Notes under the pieces: model-generated
Databases searched by the model: none
What the model was told of the DNA's origin: nothing
The model's input: the letters and a program-made list of their open reading frames with translations, nothing else
From: CAZJWR01 sp964549765
Lineage (GTDB): Bacteria; Zixibacteria; MSB-5A5; GN15; JAAZOE01
NCBI GenBank assembly: GCA_964549765.1
Contig: CAZJWR010000050.1
Coordinates: forward strand, 1 to 26,976
Reading direction: 5' to 3'
DNA: 26,976 nt
In this document: in pieces, positions 6,213-14,154 of the stretch
How the letters are laid out: each line of letters begins with the position of its first letter
How positions within the stretch are numbered: position 1 is the first letter of the stretch
Position numbers and translations under genes: made by a program

Positions 6213-7112
6213 TCAGAAATATCCGACGATATATTTCCCGGCGATAAACAGCATAATCGCCGCCAGGACAGCCTTGATAAGCCGCGCGGGGAGAAAACGC
6301 TGAATTCGCACCCCGGCATATATCCCGGCAATGCCGCCGATGCCGAACATGAGACCGAGTAGCCAATCGGGGCGCACCGCCGCCGTGCCCGATGAGAATA
6401 TCGGCGCCAGGAGAGCATAAAAAATCACGCCCACGGTCGAGTTGAGAAACGTCGCGCATAGCGCTGCCCCGGAGATGGTGTACACCGGCAGGCCGAATAC
6501 CGTCACCAGAAACGGTGCCAAAATAGCGCCCCCGCCGATGCCGTATATGCCGCCGATCATGCCGACGATGACACTGAGAAGAAAAATGAGCACCGTCGAC
6601 ACCTCGAATTTTTCGCCGTTGAATTCATACTCGATTCGACGGACGGTATATACCAGCGGCGTCACCTCGAATCGGGGCACGGCGCCGGATGCGACCTGAG
6701 ATGCGATCCGCTGCCGTTTCCTGATATCAAAAACCAATCGCCCGGCGATATAGAGCAGGACGAGGCCGACGAAAAGCTTGAACATTCGCGGATCCGGAAG
6801 ATACCTGACGCGGATAATAACCCCCAGTAATAAGCCGGGGACGGTCCCCACGGCGATCGTCCATACCAACGGCCAGACCATCCGTTTCTCTCGATAGTAC
6901 CGGTATACGCCGGCCGGTATGGCAACGATGTTAAAAAGCAGATTGGTCGGCGTCACGCCCGGCGCGGTGTAGCCGAGAATACTGACTTGAAAGGACAATA
7001 ACACGAATGCTCCCGATAGGCCCGCCGGAGACGTGAGCAGGGAAATACCCAAGGCAACCACCATCGGCAGCCACCAGTAGGTTTCCACTCCGCTGATCGG
7101 AAAATCGAGCAT
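6213..7112 (-). CDS. Sulfite exporter TauE/SafE family (TSUP) membrane protein
   Basis: This is a 299-residue integral membrane protein with about eight hydrophobic segments in two halves. The first half carries SPAGLSGAF near residues 28-36. The second half begins after a charged cytoplasmic linker (about 130-170) and carries MIGGIYGIGGGAILAPF (185-201). This repeated glycine-rich pattern is typical of the TSUP (formerly DUF81) family, which moves sulfite, sulfoacetate, thiosulfate or other small anions across the inner membrane. Substrate cannot be read from sequence, and no sulfur-oxidation gene is adjacent. The ATG at 7110-7112 is the first possible start in the frame; the nearest GGAGG lies 14 bases upstream, which is longer than ideal. 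The gene lies 58 bases downstream of the TPR gene on the same strand and may be co-transcribed with it. Confidence 0.88.
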   Translation of the reverse strand: MLDFPISGVETYWWLPMVVALGISLLTSPAGLSGAFVLLSFQVSILGYTAPGVTPTNLLFNIVAIPAGVYRYYREKRMVWPLVWTIAVGTVPGLLLGVIIRVRYLPDPRMFKLFVGLVLLYIAGRLVFDIRKRQRIASQVASGAVPRFEVTPLVYTVRRIEYEFNGEKFEVSTVLIFLLSVIVGMIGGIYGIGGGAILAPFLVTVFGLPVYTISGAALCATFLNSTVGVIFYALLAPIFSSGTAAVRPDWLLGLMFGIGGIAGIYAGVRIQRFLPARLIKAVLAAIMLFIAGKYIVGYF

Positions 7113-7170
7113 GATTGTATCTTATACCTCCGGTGTGGAAATTAACCGGAGACGTCTGCCCGATGCAAGT

Positions 7171-8187
7171 TTATTCTATACTATCGCGCGTTTCGTCGAT
7201 TCGATCCAACAAATCCCGGAACCCCTGCGGGTCCCATTCGTCCATGTTCACTTCTTCGAGCAGGGCTTTGGCTCGAACGTAAAGCTCCAATGCTTCATCG
7301 TAATTTCCGGAGGCATACCCGATATCGCCCAGGTCTCGGCATGCAAGGCCGACGAATTCATGATCCTGCGCCTTCTCGCATTGCGTCAGCACTGGTCTCA
7401 GCCATTCTCCGGCATCATTGTACCGTCCCAGCTTCACGAGAATATGCCCCACGGCATAATCGGCGATGACCTTGTTTCTCGGCGTACCGTATTTATAATG
7501 ATATTCCCGAGCCGTTTTATATGCGGCCAGGGCGCTGTCGTAATCCTTCATGTCTTCATAGGTGGCCCCGAGATTATTCCACAACGGTCCCAGCCATCGG
7601 TCGATATGACCGGTTTCGGCCTGCGCGATTCCCTTCTTGCCCCATTCCACCTGTTCCTGCGGACTGCCTGTGATGGCGACCATATGAGCCGCGTCAACGG
7701 CCCGTTCGGCCAATTCGTTCTTCACACAGTAATCATACAGGTTTTTAAAAAGCTTGGTGGCTTCATCGAGTTGTTTTTTCTGCCAAAGATATCGCCCTTT
7801 GACCGCCTGATAACGAGACCATCCACGCGGCTCATGATCATCGGCGATTTTCCCGGCCTGCCGCAGCCACGCCGAAGCGCTGTCGGGCTCATTCATAATA
7901 AGATGCGTGCGGGCGATCATCGCCAACGCCTCGGTCGCGCCGGAATTATCGCTTATCGTTTTCGCTTCGGCCAAGGCTCGCTCGTACAATTTGCGCGAGG
8001 CAACATATTTGTCGGCGTTGAAGGCGCTGTCGGCCTCGGCCAGGTACTCGTCGACGCGGCTGGTAAAGCCCGGTGATTCATCCGCCATATGGTCACCTCC
8101 GTAAACAGAAATTGCGGCCGACCCGCTAATCAGCGCCCCGACGACGACAATTATGAAAATGTCATTGAACTTTGATAGAGAATGCAT
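7171..8187 (-). CDS. TPR-repeat protein with an N-terminal signal/anchor (two possible starts)
   Basis: The product is 338 residues from ATG at 8185-8187. Its first 30 residues contain a hydrophobic run (FIIVVVGALISGSAAISV) that looks like a signal peptide or membrane anchor. The rest is helical and contains about five tetratricopeptide repeats, recognisable by pairs such as WNNLGATYEDMKDYDSALAAY, YAVGHILVKLGRYNDAGEWL and DLGDIGYASGNYDEALELY. TPR solenoids bind partner proteins; the partner is unknown. GGGAG lies eight bases before ATG 8187. A second in-frame ATG at 8086-8088 has an even better site (GGAGGTGA, seven-base spacing) and would give a 305-residue form without the hydrophobic segment. 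A still longer frame up to 8244 has no supporting site. The TauE/SafE gene follows on the same strand. Confidence 0.8.
   Translation of the reverse strand: MHSLSKFNDIFIIVVVGALISGSAAISVYGGDHMADESPGFTSRVDEYLAEADSAFNADKYVASRKLYERALAEAKTISDNSGATEALAMIARTHLIMNEPDSASAWLRQAGKIADDHEPRGWSRYQAVKGRYLWQKKQLDEATKLFKNLYDYCVKNELAERAVDAAHMVAITGSPQEQVEWGKKGIAQAETGHIDRWLGPLWNNLGATYEDMKDYDSALAAYKTAREYHYKYGTPRNKVIADYAVGHILVKLGRYNDAGEWLRPVLTQCEKAQDHEFVGLACRDLGDIGYASGNYDEALELYVRAKALLEEVNMDEWDPQGFRDLLDRIDETRDSIE
8086..8100 (-). promoter_or_regulatory. Strong internal ribosome-binding site and ATG within the TPR gene
   Basis: On the minus strand GGAGGTGACC is followed by AT and then ATG (8088-8086). This is a close match to the anti-Shine-Dalgarno at ideal spacing, and it lies in frame just after the predicted signal segment. 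It either marks the true start, making the hydrophobic upstream segment untranslated, or allows a second cytosolic form. Confidence 0.5.
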
Positions 8188-8319
8188 TCGTGTATCTCCC
8201 GGCTGAATTGAGCCTACCGCCATCACGCGCGGGAGGCATATCATAATACGAAATTAACGGCAAAAATAATAGTGTAATAGAAAATACGGCCCGCATGCGA
8301 TAATCTTTTATTGCTCTGG

Positions 8320-8361
8320 TTGATATAAGTCAATTACGCAGTGCCCAGAGGGCATTAAAAT
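8320..8361 (+). promoter_or_regulatory. FNR/DNR/HcpR-like operator and promoter of the DUF438 operon
   Basis: TTGATATAAGTCAA (8320-8333) is a 14-base near-palindrome. Its left half equals the FNR half-site TTGAT; its right half GTCAA equals the half-site described for HcpR-type regulators. A 5/6 -10 box TAAAAT lies at 8356-8361. With a start site about seven bases later (near 8368), the operator centre falls at about -41.5, the class II activator position for CRP/FNR-family proteins. Control by low oxygen or nitric oxide is inferred. Confidence 0.55.
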
Positions 8362-8386
8362 ATGAAAAAGAACGGAGGAAGCCGCG

Positions 8387-9625
8387 ATGAGCGAGATAAT
8401 AGATAATTCCAAGATGCGGAAAGCTGTCCTCAAACATATGATATTGCAACTGCATGAGGGAGAGGCCCCGGAAGCGGTCCGCAAACAACTGGTGCGTCTC
8501 ATGGGGCAGGTGCCATATGGCTACGTTGTCGAGGTGGAACAGGAGCTCATATCCGAGGGTTTGCCCGCCGAAGAGATTCAAAAACTGTGCGATATTCACG
8601 GTGCCGCCCTGAAAGGCATCATCGATCTCGATCAGGCCAAAACCCCGCCGCTGGGTCATCCCGTGGACACATTCATCAAAGAAAACCGCGCCCTGACAGC
8701 CGAAGTCGAAAAATTACGTGGCACAATCAAAGCAATCGATAATAAGCCCGAAGATGATCCCGCAGGCGATCTACTCATGCGAATCCAGGAACACGTGAAT
8801 TCGCTCATGGACGTCGATAAGCATTACGCCCGGAAAGAAAATCTGCTTTTTCCATTTCTGGAAAAATATGGTATAACCGGACCGCCCAAGGTCATGTGGG
8901 GCAAACATGACGAAGCGCGCGATTTGTTGAAAGCCGCTGTCGATTCGTTGCAGCAAAGCGAAGGAGGCGACGCCGGCACTCTTGGGGAAGTTGTCAAGCT
9001 CGTGATCGAACCGGCCATGAATGCCATTGAAGAGATGATTTTCAAGGAGGAGCAGATTCTCTTTCCCATGTGCCTCGACACGCTGACCGAAACGGAATGG
9101 TACGATATATATCGCCAGAGCCCGGAGATCGGGTATTGTCTAATTGCGCCGAGCGATCCATGGACACCCGCTCTGAGCGGGGAAACGGCGCCGAAAAAAG
9201 TGAAGGATACGCGGGTGCAGTTTCCATCGGGAAGCATGAGCCTGCAGGAATTGGCGGCGGTGCTGAAGACTCTTCCGTTCGACATTACATTCGTCGACAA
9301 GGATGATCATGTCCGTTTCTTCACCCAGGGCAAGGATCGGGTCTTCGCCCGCAGCGAAGCCATCATTGGCCGTAAAGTGCAGCATTGCCATCCGCCGTCC
9401 TCGGTCGATGTTGTCGAAAAAATCCTCGACGATTTCAAATCCGGGCGGCAGGACCGGGCGCCATTCTGGATCAATCTCCACGGCCGTTTCGTGCATATCG
9501 AGTATTTCGCCGTCCGCGACGATGACGGTGCATATCTGGGAACGCTGGAGGTGACCCAGGATTTGACGGAATTGAAGAAACTTGAGGGCGAACAGCGGCT
9601 GCTATCGTATCGGGATAAAGCGTGA
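8387..9625 (+). CDS. DUF438 - hemerythrin HHE - PAS domain protein
   Basis: This 412-residue cytosolic protein has three parts. Residues 1 to about 90 are a DUF438 helical region. Residues about 125-240 are a hemerythrin-like four-helix domain with likely iron ligands in EHVNSL (H136), HYARKENLLFP (H146, E151), GKHDEA (H174) and FKEEQILFP (E221/E222). Residues about 285-405 are a PAS-like domain with IIGRKVQHCHPPSS, a motif usual in DUF438 proteins. The family occurs in anaerobes and in nitric-oxide or iron-sulfur repair gene sets, where the hemerythrin part may sense or bind O2, NO or iron; its exact reaction is not established. ATG 8387 has GGAGGA eight bases upstream. The next gene starts at its stop codon, so the two form an operon. 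Confidence 0.88.
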   Translation: MSEIIDNSKMRKAVLKHMILQLHEGEAPEAVRKQLVRLMGQVPYGYVVEVEQELISEGLPAEEIQKLCDIHGAALKGIIDLDQAKTPPLGHPVDTFIKENRALTAEVEKLRGTIKAIDNKPEDDPAGDLLMRIQEHVNSLMDVDKHYARKENLLFPFLEKYGITGPPKVMWGKHDEARDLLKAAVDSLQQSEGGDAGTLGEVVKLVIEPAMNAIEEMIFKEEQILFPMCLDTLTETEWYDIYRQSPEIGYCLIAPSDPWTPALSGETAPKKVKDTRVQFPSGSMSLQELAAVLKTLPFDITFVDKDDHVRFFTQGKDRVFARSEAIIGRKVQHCHPPSSVDVVEKILDDFKSGRQDRAPFWINLHGRFVHIEYFAVRDDDGAYLGTLEVTQDLTELKKLEGEQRLLSYRDKA

Positions 9626-9627
9626 TT

Positions 9628-10161
9628 ATGGAAGACAATAAATCAGCGGACAGGAATATAATCCCGGAAACCAAGGTTGGAAAACTCCTTGAGGTTTTTC
9701 CGGAGATCGAAAATACACTCATCCGGATGTCGCCGTCGTTTAAGAAACTCCGTAATCCGGTTCTGCGAAAGACAGTGGGGAAAGTGGCGACTCTTCGGCA
9801 GGTGGCCAAAATCGGCGACATACGCTTGGTCGATTTGATCAATACCCTTCGTCGCGAAGCAGGCCTTTCGGAAATGAGCGCCATCGAAAATGGCTTAATT
9901 GACGTCAGTGACCGTCCCGAATGGTTTGACGCCGACCGTATCGTGAAACGATTCGACGCCCGGCCGATGATTGAGGCCGGGCAGCAGCCAATGGGGACGG
10001 TCCTGACACAGATAAAGGAGCTGTCGGCGGGCGAAATCTATGAACTCGCTACTCCCTTCGAACCGGCACCGTTGATCGACATGATCAGGGCCAAAGGGTA
10101 CGCCGTATGGACCCGGTCCTCAGGGGCCGAAACCGTATTGACCTATATCTGCAGGCAGTGA
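9628..10161 (+). CDS. DUF1858 - DUF2249 protein
   Basis: The product is 177 residues from ATG 9628. The N-terminal part (about 10-75) matches the DUF1858 pattern: IIPETKVGKLLEVFPEIENTL, then a region around VGKVATLRQVAKIGDI. DUF1858 also forms the N terminus of Ric/ScdA-type iron-sulfur repair proteins. The C-terminal part (about 98-175) resembles DUF2249, a small TusA/SirA-like alpha-beta fold, with FDARPMIEAGQQP and LTQIKELSAGEIYEL. A GTG at 9622 would overlap the previous stop codon (GTGA) and add two residues; either start keeps the pair translationally coupled. Pairing with DUF438 is common in anaerobes and points to a shared, still undefined role in redox or NO stress. No good terminator is visible downstream. 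Confidence 0.85.
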   Translation: MEDNKSADRNIIPETKVGKLLEVFPEIENTLIRMSPSFKKLRNPVLRKTVGKVATLRQVAKIGDIRLVDLINTLRREAGLSEMSAIENGLIDVSDRPEWFDADRIVKRFDARPMIEAGQQPMGTVLTQIKELSAGEIYELATPFEPAPLIDMIRAKGYAVWTRSSGAETVLTYICRQ

Positions 10162-10291
10162 CCCCACCCTGGTATTTTTCAGCGGAATATATTCCATTAC
10201 ACACCGCCCGCAAGAACCTCCGGGCAAACGCAATCGATTGAATTGTAGAAAGTTGTGACCGGCTCGGCCCTGCGGGATATTCAGGAATAGC

Positions 10292-10320
10292 TTGACATTG
10301 ACCTGTGTGTATAATATACT
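10292..10320 (+). promoter_or_regulatory. Strong sigma-70 promoter of the polysaccharide operon
   Basis: A perfect -35 TTGACA (10292-10297), an exact 17-base spacer and TATACT (10315-10320) as a 5/6 -10 box give the best housekeeping promoter in the window. A perfect TATAAT at 10310-10315 overlaps it but would have only a 12-base spacer. Transcription would begin near 10327, leaving a leader of about 28 bases before the start at 10355. Confidence 0.7.
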
Positions 10321-10354
10321 TTCAGATTGGGTAAGGTTATATGGAATCGATTTT

Positions 10355-11875
10355 ATGAAAAAAGCTTATTGGGTGACGATAATATTCTGCCTGGCGGCGG
10401 CCCTAACGATGTCGCCCGGGACGGCCTCGGCGCAGTCACGGACGGCCAATTCGGCGACTGACGCATCGAATTACGCCTCTGACGGAATGCGTATGATGCA
10501 GCCGTATCAATCCTATACGCAGTATGCGTTTGATATGGTCCTTCGCTATCAGAACGATTTTATCGGATCGGCTTTGGACGCCGACGAGTACGTCGTCGGC
10601 CCCGGTGATCGCTTTACGGTATCGTTTGTTTCCTCCGACGTTGAGGATATCGAATGTCAGGTGAGCCTCGGCGGGCAGATGTTCATCAAATCGGTAGGCT
10701 CGATTGATCTGCAGCGGAAAACCCTTCGGGAAACGCTGGAGGCGATCCGGAAGGCGGTTGAATCAAAATATAGAGGTTCGGAATTCGCGGTAGAGATGTC
10801 GGGATTTCGGTTCGTCCCGGTTCATGTGATCGGGGAGGTTGCCAGCCCGGGGATATATTATGCACCGGCCCCGTGGCGAGCTTCGGCCGTTATTAAACTC
10901 GCCGGCGGCCTGACGCCGAAAGCCCTGTCACGGAAAATTATGCTGCGCGGCGAGGGAAAGAATCTGCCCGTGGACCTGGTCCGGTTCAATGCCGTCGGGG
11001 ATAAAACCGCCAACCCGATGGTGTGCGCCGGGAATACCATATATGTTCCCAATTGGAAAGAATGCGCCGACTATGTGACCGTTACGGGTCTGGTCAATCG
11101 CCCTGGCGTTTTTGCCGCACTGAAGGACGACCGGATTTCCGATTATCTTATGTACGCCGGGGGCGTCGCGGGCAATCTCGATGATATGACCATCGCCGTT
11201 ACGAATCCCGGGGCGGATGACCCGCTTATACTGGACGGGGCGCGAACGGCGGACATGGATCGTCTGCCGCAGGCGGGTGACAATATCGCCGTCAGATGGA
11301 AAGACGATCCGGGCCATCGCGGCGACGTCGTTATTTTCGGCGCCGTGGTCAACCCCGGACGATATCCGATGACGGGGGATGCATTCACCTTCTCCGATCT
11401 ATTGCACCTGTGCGGCGGGTTTAGCGCTGACGGCTATCGGGATTTGGTGCAGATTTATCGTTCCTGTCGCGACATCACGGCAGCCTCAGCCGCGACGTAT
11501 AATGATCGTGCGGTAGGGGGAGATAACGGTCCGGCCGCATCGTCGCGCACGCGATTAAGTCTTGATCCCCGCCGGCCGGTCGAGCTGTCCGGACTGAAAC
11601 TGGTGGACGGCGATTCGGTTTATGTCCCGTTTGCGACCGGCATGATAACGGTAACCGGCGCCGTGGCGTCCCCCGGTCTGGTTCACTACCATGAGGGTCA
11701 GTCCGTGGATTATTATGTGAAGGCGGCGGGTGGTTTGGGATTCGATGCCGACAAGACCCGGATGGTTGTGTTCAATCCCGCGACAGGCGGTGAGATCAGT
11801 GCCGCAGCGGCCGGGCAATTGTTCGACGGGGAGATTCTTATTGTCCCCCGGAAGGAGAGTAGCGACAAACCATGA
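10355..11875 (+). CDS. Polysaccharide export protein, Wza-like with several SLBB domains
   Basis: The product is 506 residues from ATG 10355; an upstream in-frame TTG at 10292 lies inside the promoter and is rejected. Residues 1-26 are a signal peptide ending ASA, with no lipobox cysteine at the cleavage site, so unlike E. coli Wza it is probably not a lipoprotein. The poly-export domain spans about 78-150 (VVGPGDRFTVSF...). Four SLBB-type beta-grasp units follow, each with the pattern G-x-V-x-x-P-G: GEVASPG (160), GLVNRPG (245), GAVVNPG (319) and GAVASPG (425). It should form the periplasmic or outer-membrane export channel for the capsule or exopolysaccharide built by the downstream genes. 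The ribosome-binding site is weak. The stop codon overlaps the next ATG. Confidence 0.9.
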   Translation: MKKAYWVTIIFCLAAALTMSPGTASAQSRTANSATDASNYASDGMRMMQPYQSYTQYAFDMVLRYQNDFIGSALDADEYVVGPGDRFTVSFVSSDVEDIECQVSLGGQMFIKSVGSIDLQRKTLRETLEAIRKAVESKYRGSEFAVEMSGFRFVPVHVIGEVASPGIYYAPAPWRASAVIKLAGGLTPKALSRKIMLRGEGKNLPVDLVRFNAVGDKTANPMVCAGNTIYVPNWKECADYVTVTGLVNRPGVFAALKDDRISDYLMYAGGVAGNLDDMTIAVTNPGADDPLILDGARTADMDRLPQAGDNIAVRWKDDPGHRGDVVIFGAVVNPGRYPMTGDAFTFSDLLHLCGGFSADGYRDLVQIYRSCRDITAASAATYNDRAVGGDNGPAASSRTRLSLDPRRPVELSGLKLVDGDSVYVPFATGMITVTGAVASPGLVHYHEGQSVDYYVKAAGGLGFDADKTRMVVFNPATGGEISAAAAGQLFDGEILIVPRKESSDKP

Positions 11876-13068
11876 TGGAAGATTCTCGCGACAGTTTTAA
11901 TTTGTGGAAAATGCTTTTGGTGATAGCCAGGCGAAAGGTGTTTATTGCCTCCTTTGTGTCAATATGCACGGTGGGAGCGCTGGTGATCGCCCTGGTGCTC
12001 CCCAAGTGGTACCGGGCCAAGACGTCGATTCTTCCGTCCCAATATGATCAGTACATGGGGCTTTCCGGGAATTTTGCCGAATTCACGATGTCGTCGGCCG
12101 GTTTCGAACTGCCGATTATGGCGACTCCCTCGGATGTTTATGCTACCATGTTGAAATCGGAGACGGTCCGCCGGGCGGTGATCGACGAGCTGAACCTGCG
12201 GGATCATTTCGGCATGAAATCGATGCATCAGATGCTCGTGCATCTCCGGGATTATACGGACATCAAAGTCACCGGCGAAGGCGTGGTCGAGTTATACTAT
12301 GAGGACAAGGACCCCGAGACGGCGGCCCAAATTGCCAACGCCTATATCCACCACCTGGACGAATTGAATCGGGAGGTCCGTTCGGGCAAGGCCAAATCCG
12401 ACCGGCAATTCATAAGCGGTCGGCTGGAAAGAACCAAGGCCAACCTGGATAGCGCCCAGGCGGCGCTGCTGCAATTCCAGCAGGCCAACAGCACCATCGA
12501 CCTGGATAAGCAGCGCGATCTGTCCCTCGACGCCGCCGCCAAGATCAAGACGCAGTTGGCGCTGACGCGCGTCTCGCTCGACGTCAAACTCCGGTCGTAC
12601 TCCGAAGACCACCCCGAAGTCAAACGCCTGAAGCTCGAAGTCGAAGAACTGGAAAATCAGTTGAAGGCTCTCGAGACGGGGAAAGGCCGGTTGTCGTATC
12701 TCAATATGCCGCTTGATGAAATCCCGGCCCTGTCGGTGAAATACGCCGACCTCAAATCGGAAGTGGCCGTCCAGGGAAAAATCTATGATCAGCTGACCGG
12801 GATGTACGAAGAAGCCCGCATCAAGGAGCAGAAAGACACGCCCACCATATCGGTGCTGGAAACCGCCTACCCGCCGGAAATCAAATATCGTCCGAAACGG
12901 GGCCTCATCGTTGTCGCCGCATTCCTGGCCGCGTGCTGTCTGGCGGTATTGATCGCACTCTTCGCTGATTACCTGGAGGATCTCAGGCGCACATCTCCGT
13001 CCGACTTTGAACTTATGGACCAGGTGCGAAAGAAACTGACCGGCAAGACGGGGTATCCCGATTCCTGA
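11872..13068 (+). CDS. Wzz-type polysaccharide co-polymerase (chain-length determinant family)
   Basis: This 398-residue inner-membrane protein has one transmembrane segment near each end: about 22-43 (KVFIASFVSICTVGALVIALVL) and about 345-367 (GLIVVAAFLAACCLAVLIALF). The large periplasmic part between them is mostly helical, with a likely coiled coil at about 170-270. A proline-containing YPPEIKYRPKR segment just before the second membrane span is typical of Wzz/PCP proteins. The cytoplasmic tail is only about 30 residues and has no Walker A or tyrosine-rich region, so the BY-kinase domain found in Wzc is absent. Such proteins set chain length with the Wzy polymerase and link to the export channel. 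The start overlaps the SLBB gene stop (ATGATGG; ATG at 11875 is an alternative). Confidence 0.9.
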   Translation: MMEDSRDSFNLWKMLLVIARRKVFIASFVSICTVGALVIALVLPKWYRAKTSILPSQYDQYMGLSGNFAEFTMSSAGFELPIMATPSDVYATMLKSETVRRAVIDELNLRDHFGMKSMHQMLVHLRDYTDIKVTGEGVVELYYEDKDPETAAQIANAYIHHLDELNREVRSGKAKSDRQFISGRLERTKANLDSAQAALLQFQQANSTIDLDKQRDLSLDAAAKIKTQLALTRVSLDVKLRSYSEDHPEVKRLKLEVEELENQLKALETGKGRLSYLNMPLDEIPALSVKYADLKSEVAVQGKIYDQLTGMYEEARIKEQKDTPTISVLETAYPPEIKYRPKRGLIVVAAFLAACCLAVLIALFADYLEDLRRTSPSDFELMDQVRKKLTGKTGYPDS

Positions 13069-13382
13069 TGCGGGGCGATGGTGCGCAATCGAGCCAGATC
13101 ATCATGCCGATTATGCCGGCGAAACGCCGGCGAATCCCCCGGCCGTTCAAGCGCGAATTGAAAAATTGGTGGCATAATCCTGTCATGCATACATACGGAA
13201 CTGTGGGAAATGCCAGATCTTGTGGCGATGGATTTTCGGGCGGCTTTCAATCCGGTGCTCTCGGCGTCTATGGATTGCTTCGCCCGGAAGGCGGGATCAC
13301 GATGACAGTCGGCAGAAAATGTGTCTCAGCAGGCCGGAAAAGCAGTCGGTGGGGACGGATTGTCCGCGATTGGAGAGAATAA
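13068..13382 (+). CDS. Doubtful small ORF filling the gap between the wzz-like and acetyltransferase genes
   Basis: This 104-codon frame starts at TGATG, where its ATG overlaps the stop of the Wzz-like gene by one base, and ends two bases before the ATG of the next gene. Such exact packing suggests translational coupling. Against it, the product is rich in Arg, Gly and Ser, contains no motif I recognise, and reads like untranslated sequence after about residue 45; other frames across the same stretch are open as well. The stretch is the only gap above 60 bases inside the otherwise continuous operon. It may instead be a leader or spacer containing the hairpin at 13115-13131. Confidence 0.25.
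   Translation: MRGDGAQSSQIIMPIMPAKRRRIPRPFKRELKNWWHNPVMHTYGTVGNARSCGDGFSGGFQSGALGVYGLLRPEGGITMTVGRKCVSAGRKSSRWGRIVRDWRE
13115..13131 (+). other. GC-rich hairpin in the intra-operon gap
   Basis: GCCGGCG (13115-13121) and CGCCGGC (13125-13131) form a perfect 7-bp stem with an AAA loop. No T-run follows (GAATCCCCC), so it is not a Rho-independent terminator. It could be an mRNA processing or stability element that sets different levels for the export and biosynthesis genes; that is inference. Confidence 0.4.
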
Positions 13383-13383
13383 T

Positions 13384-14142
13384 ATGGAAGACCGGTGGAT
13401 TCATCCTGGCGCCCGAATCGGCGCCGATACGAAAATCGGATACGGCGCCGTCATCGGCGAAAACGTCGTTATCGGCGACGGATGCGTTATCGGGCATCAT
13501 GTCGTCATCCACAACGATACCCATTTGGGCAGCCGGATTCGTATTGATGATCATACCGTCATCGGCAAGTATCCCATGCGGGCGGCCAATTCGGCCACGA
13601 CGTCCGACAAGGAATTGCCGCCTTGTAAAATCGGCGACGAGTGCATTATCGGCACGGGGGCGGTCATCTATCGCGGCGCGGTTCTTGGCCAACGGGTGCT
13701 GGTGGCGGATCTTGCGACGGTTCGCGAGGAGGTTTCCGTCGGCGATTTCACCATCGTCGGACGCGGTGCGGCCATCGAAAACAAGTGCACCATCGGCCGC
13801 TATTGCAAGCTGGAAACCAACGTCTATATCACGGCTTATTCGGAGCTGGCCGATCGCGTTTTCGTCGCGCCCTGTGTGGTGACCTCGAACGATAATTTTG
13901 TCGGGCGAACCGAAAAACGCTTCAAACTGTACAAAGGTATTATCGCGGAAAAGGGCGCTCGCATCGGCGTCAACGCTACCATTCTTCCCGGCAAACGAAT
14001 CGGGAAGGACGCATTAGTTGCGGCCGGAGCGCTGATCACCAAGGATGTGCCCGAAAAACGGATATTTGCCGGAATTCCGGCCAAAGATTTCGGGCCGGTG
14101 CCCGAGGAAGAATTGCTGGAAAGTCAGAACTGGCCCGAATGA
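13384..14142 (+). CDS. Left-handed beta-helix N-acetyltransferase, WbpD/WlbB-like
   Basis: The product is 252 residues from ATG 13384 (GGAGAG upstream); a longer in-frame start at 13321 lacks support. Nearly the whole chain is made of hexapeptide repeats of the [LIV]-G-x4 type (ARIGADTKIGYGAVIGENVV, CTIGRYCKLETNVYI, ARIGVNATILPGKRIGKDALV), which fold into a left-handed beta helix. It ends with the usual GIPAKDFG cap. Many sugar acetyltransferases share this fold. Because the next two genes resemble WbpE and WbpI, the best guess is acetylation of UDP-2-acetamido-3-amino-2,3-dideoxyglucuronate by acetyl-CoA, as done by WbpD/WlbB. Alternatives are other UDP-aminosugar acyltransferases, such as those of QdtC or PglD type. 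Confidence 0.85.
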   Translation: MEDRWIHPGARIGADTKIGYGAVIGENVVIGDGCVIGHHVVIHNDTHLGSRIRIDDHTVIGKYPMRAANSATTSDKELPPCKIGDECIIGTGAVIYRGAVLGQRVLVADLATVREEVSVGDFTIVGRGAAIENKCTIGRYCKLETNVYITAYSELADRVFVAPCVVTSNDNFVGRTEKRFKLYKGIIAEKGARIGVNATILPGKRIGKDALVAAGALITKDVPEKRIFAGIPAKDFGPVPEEELLESQNWPE

Positions 14143-14154
14143 GGAGTAGCGATC

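Noticed and set aside
10310..10315. Perfect TATAAT as the -10 of the polysaccharide promoter
   Set aside because: It would be only 12 bases from the TTGACA; the overlapping TATACT at 10315-10320 gives the correct 17-base spacing.
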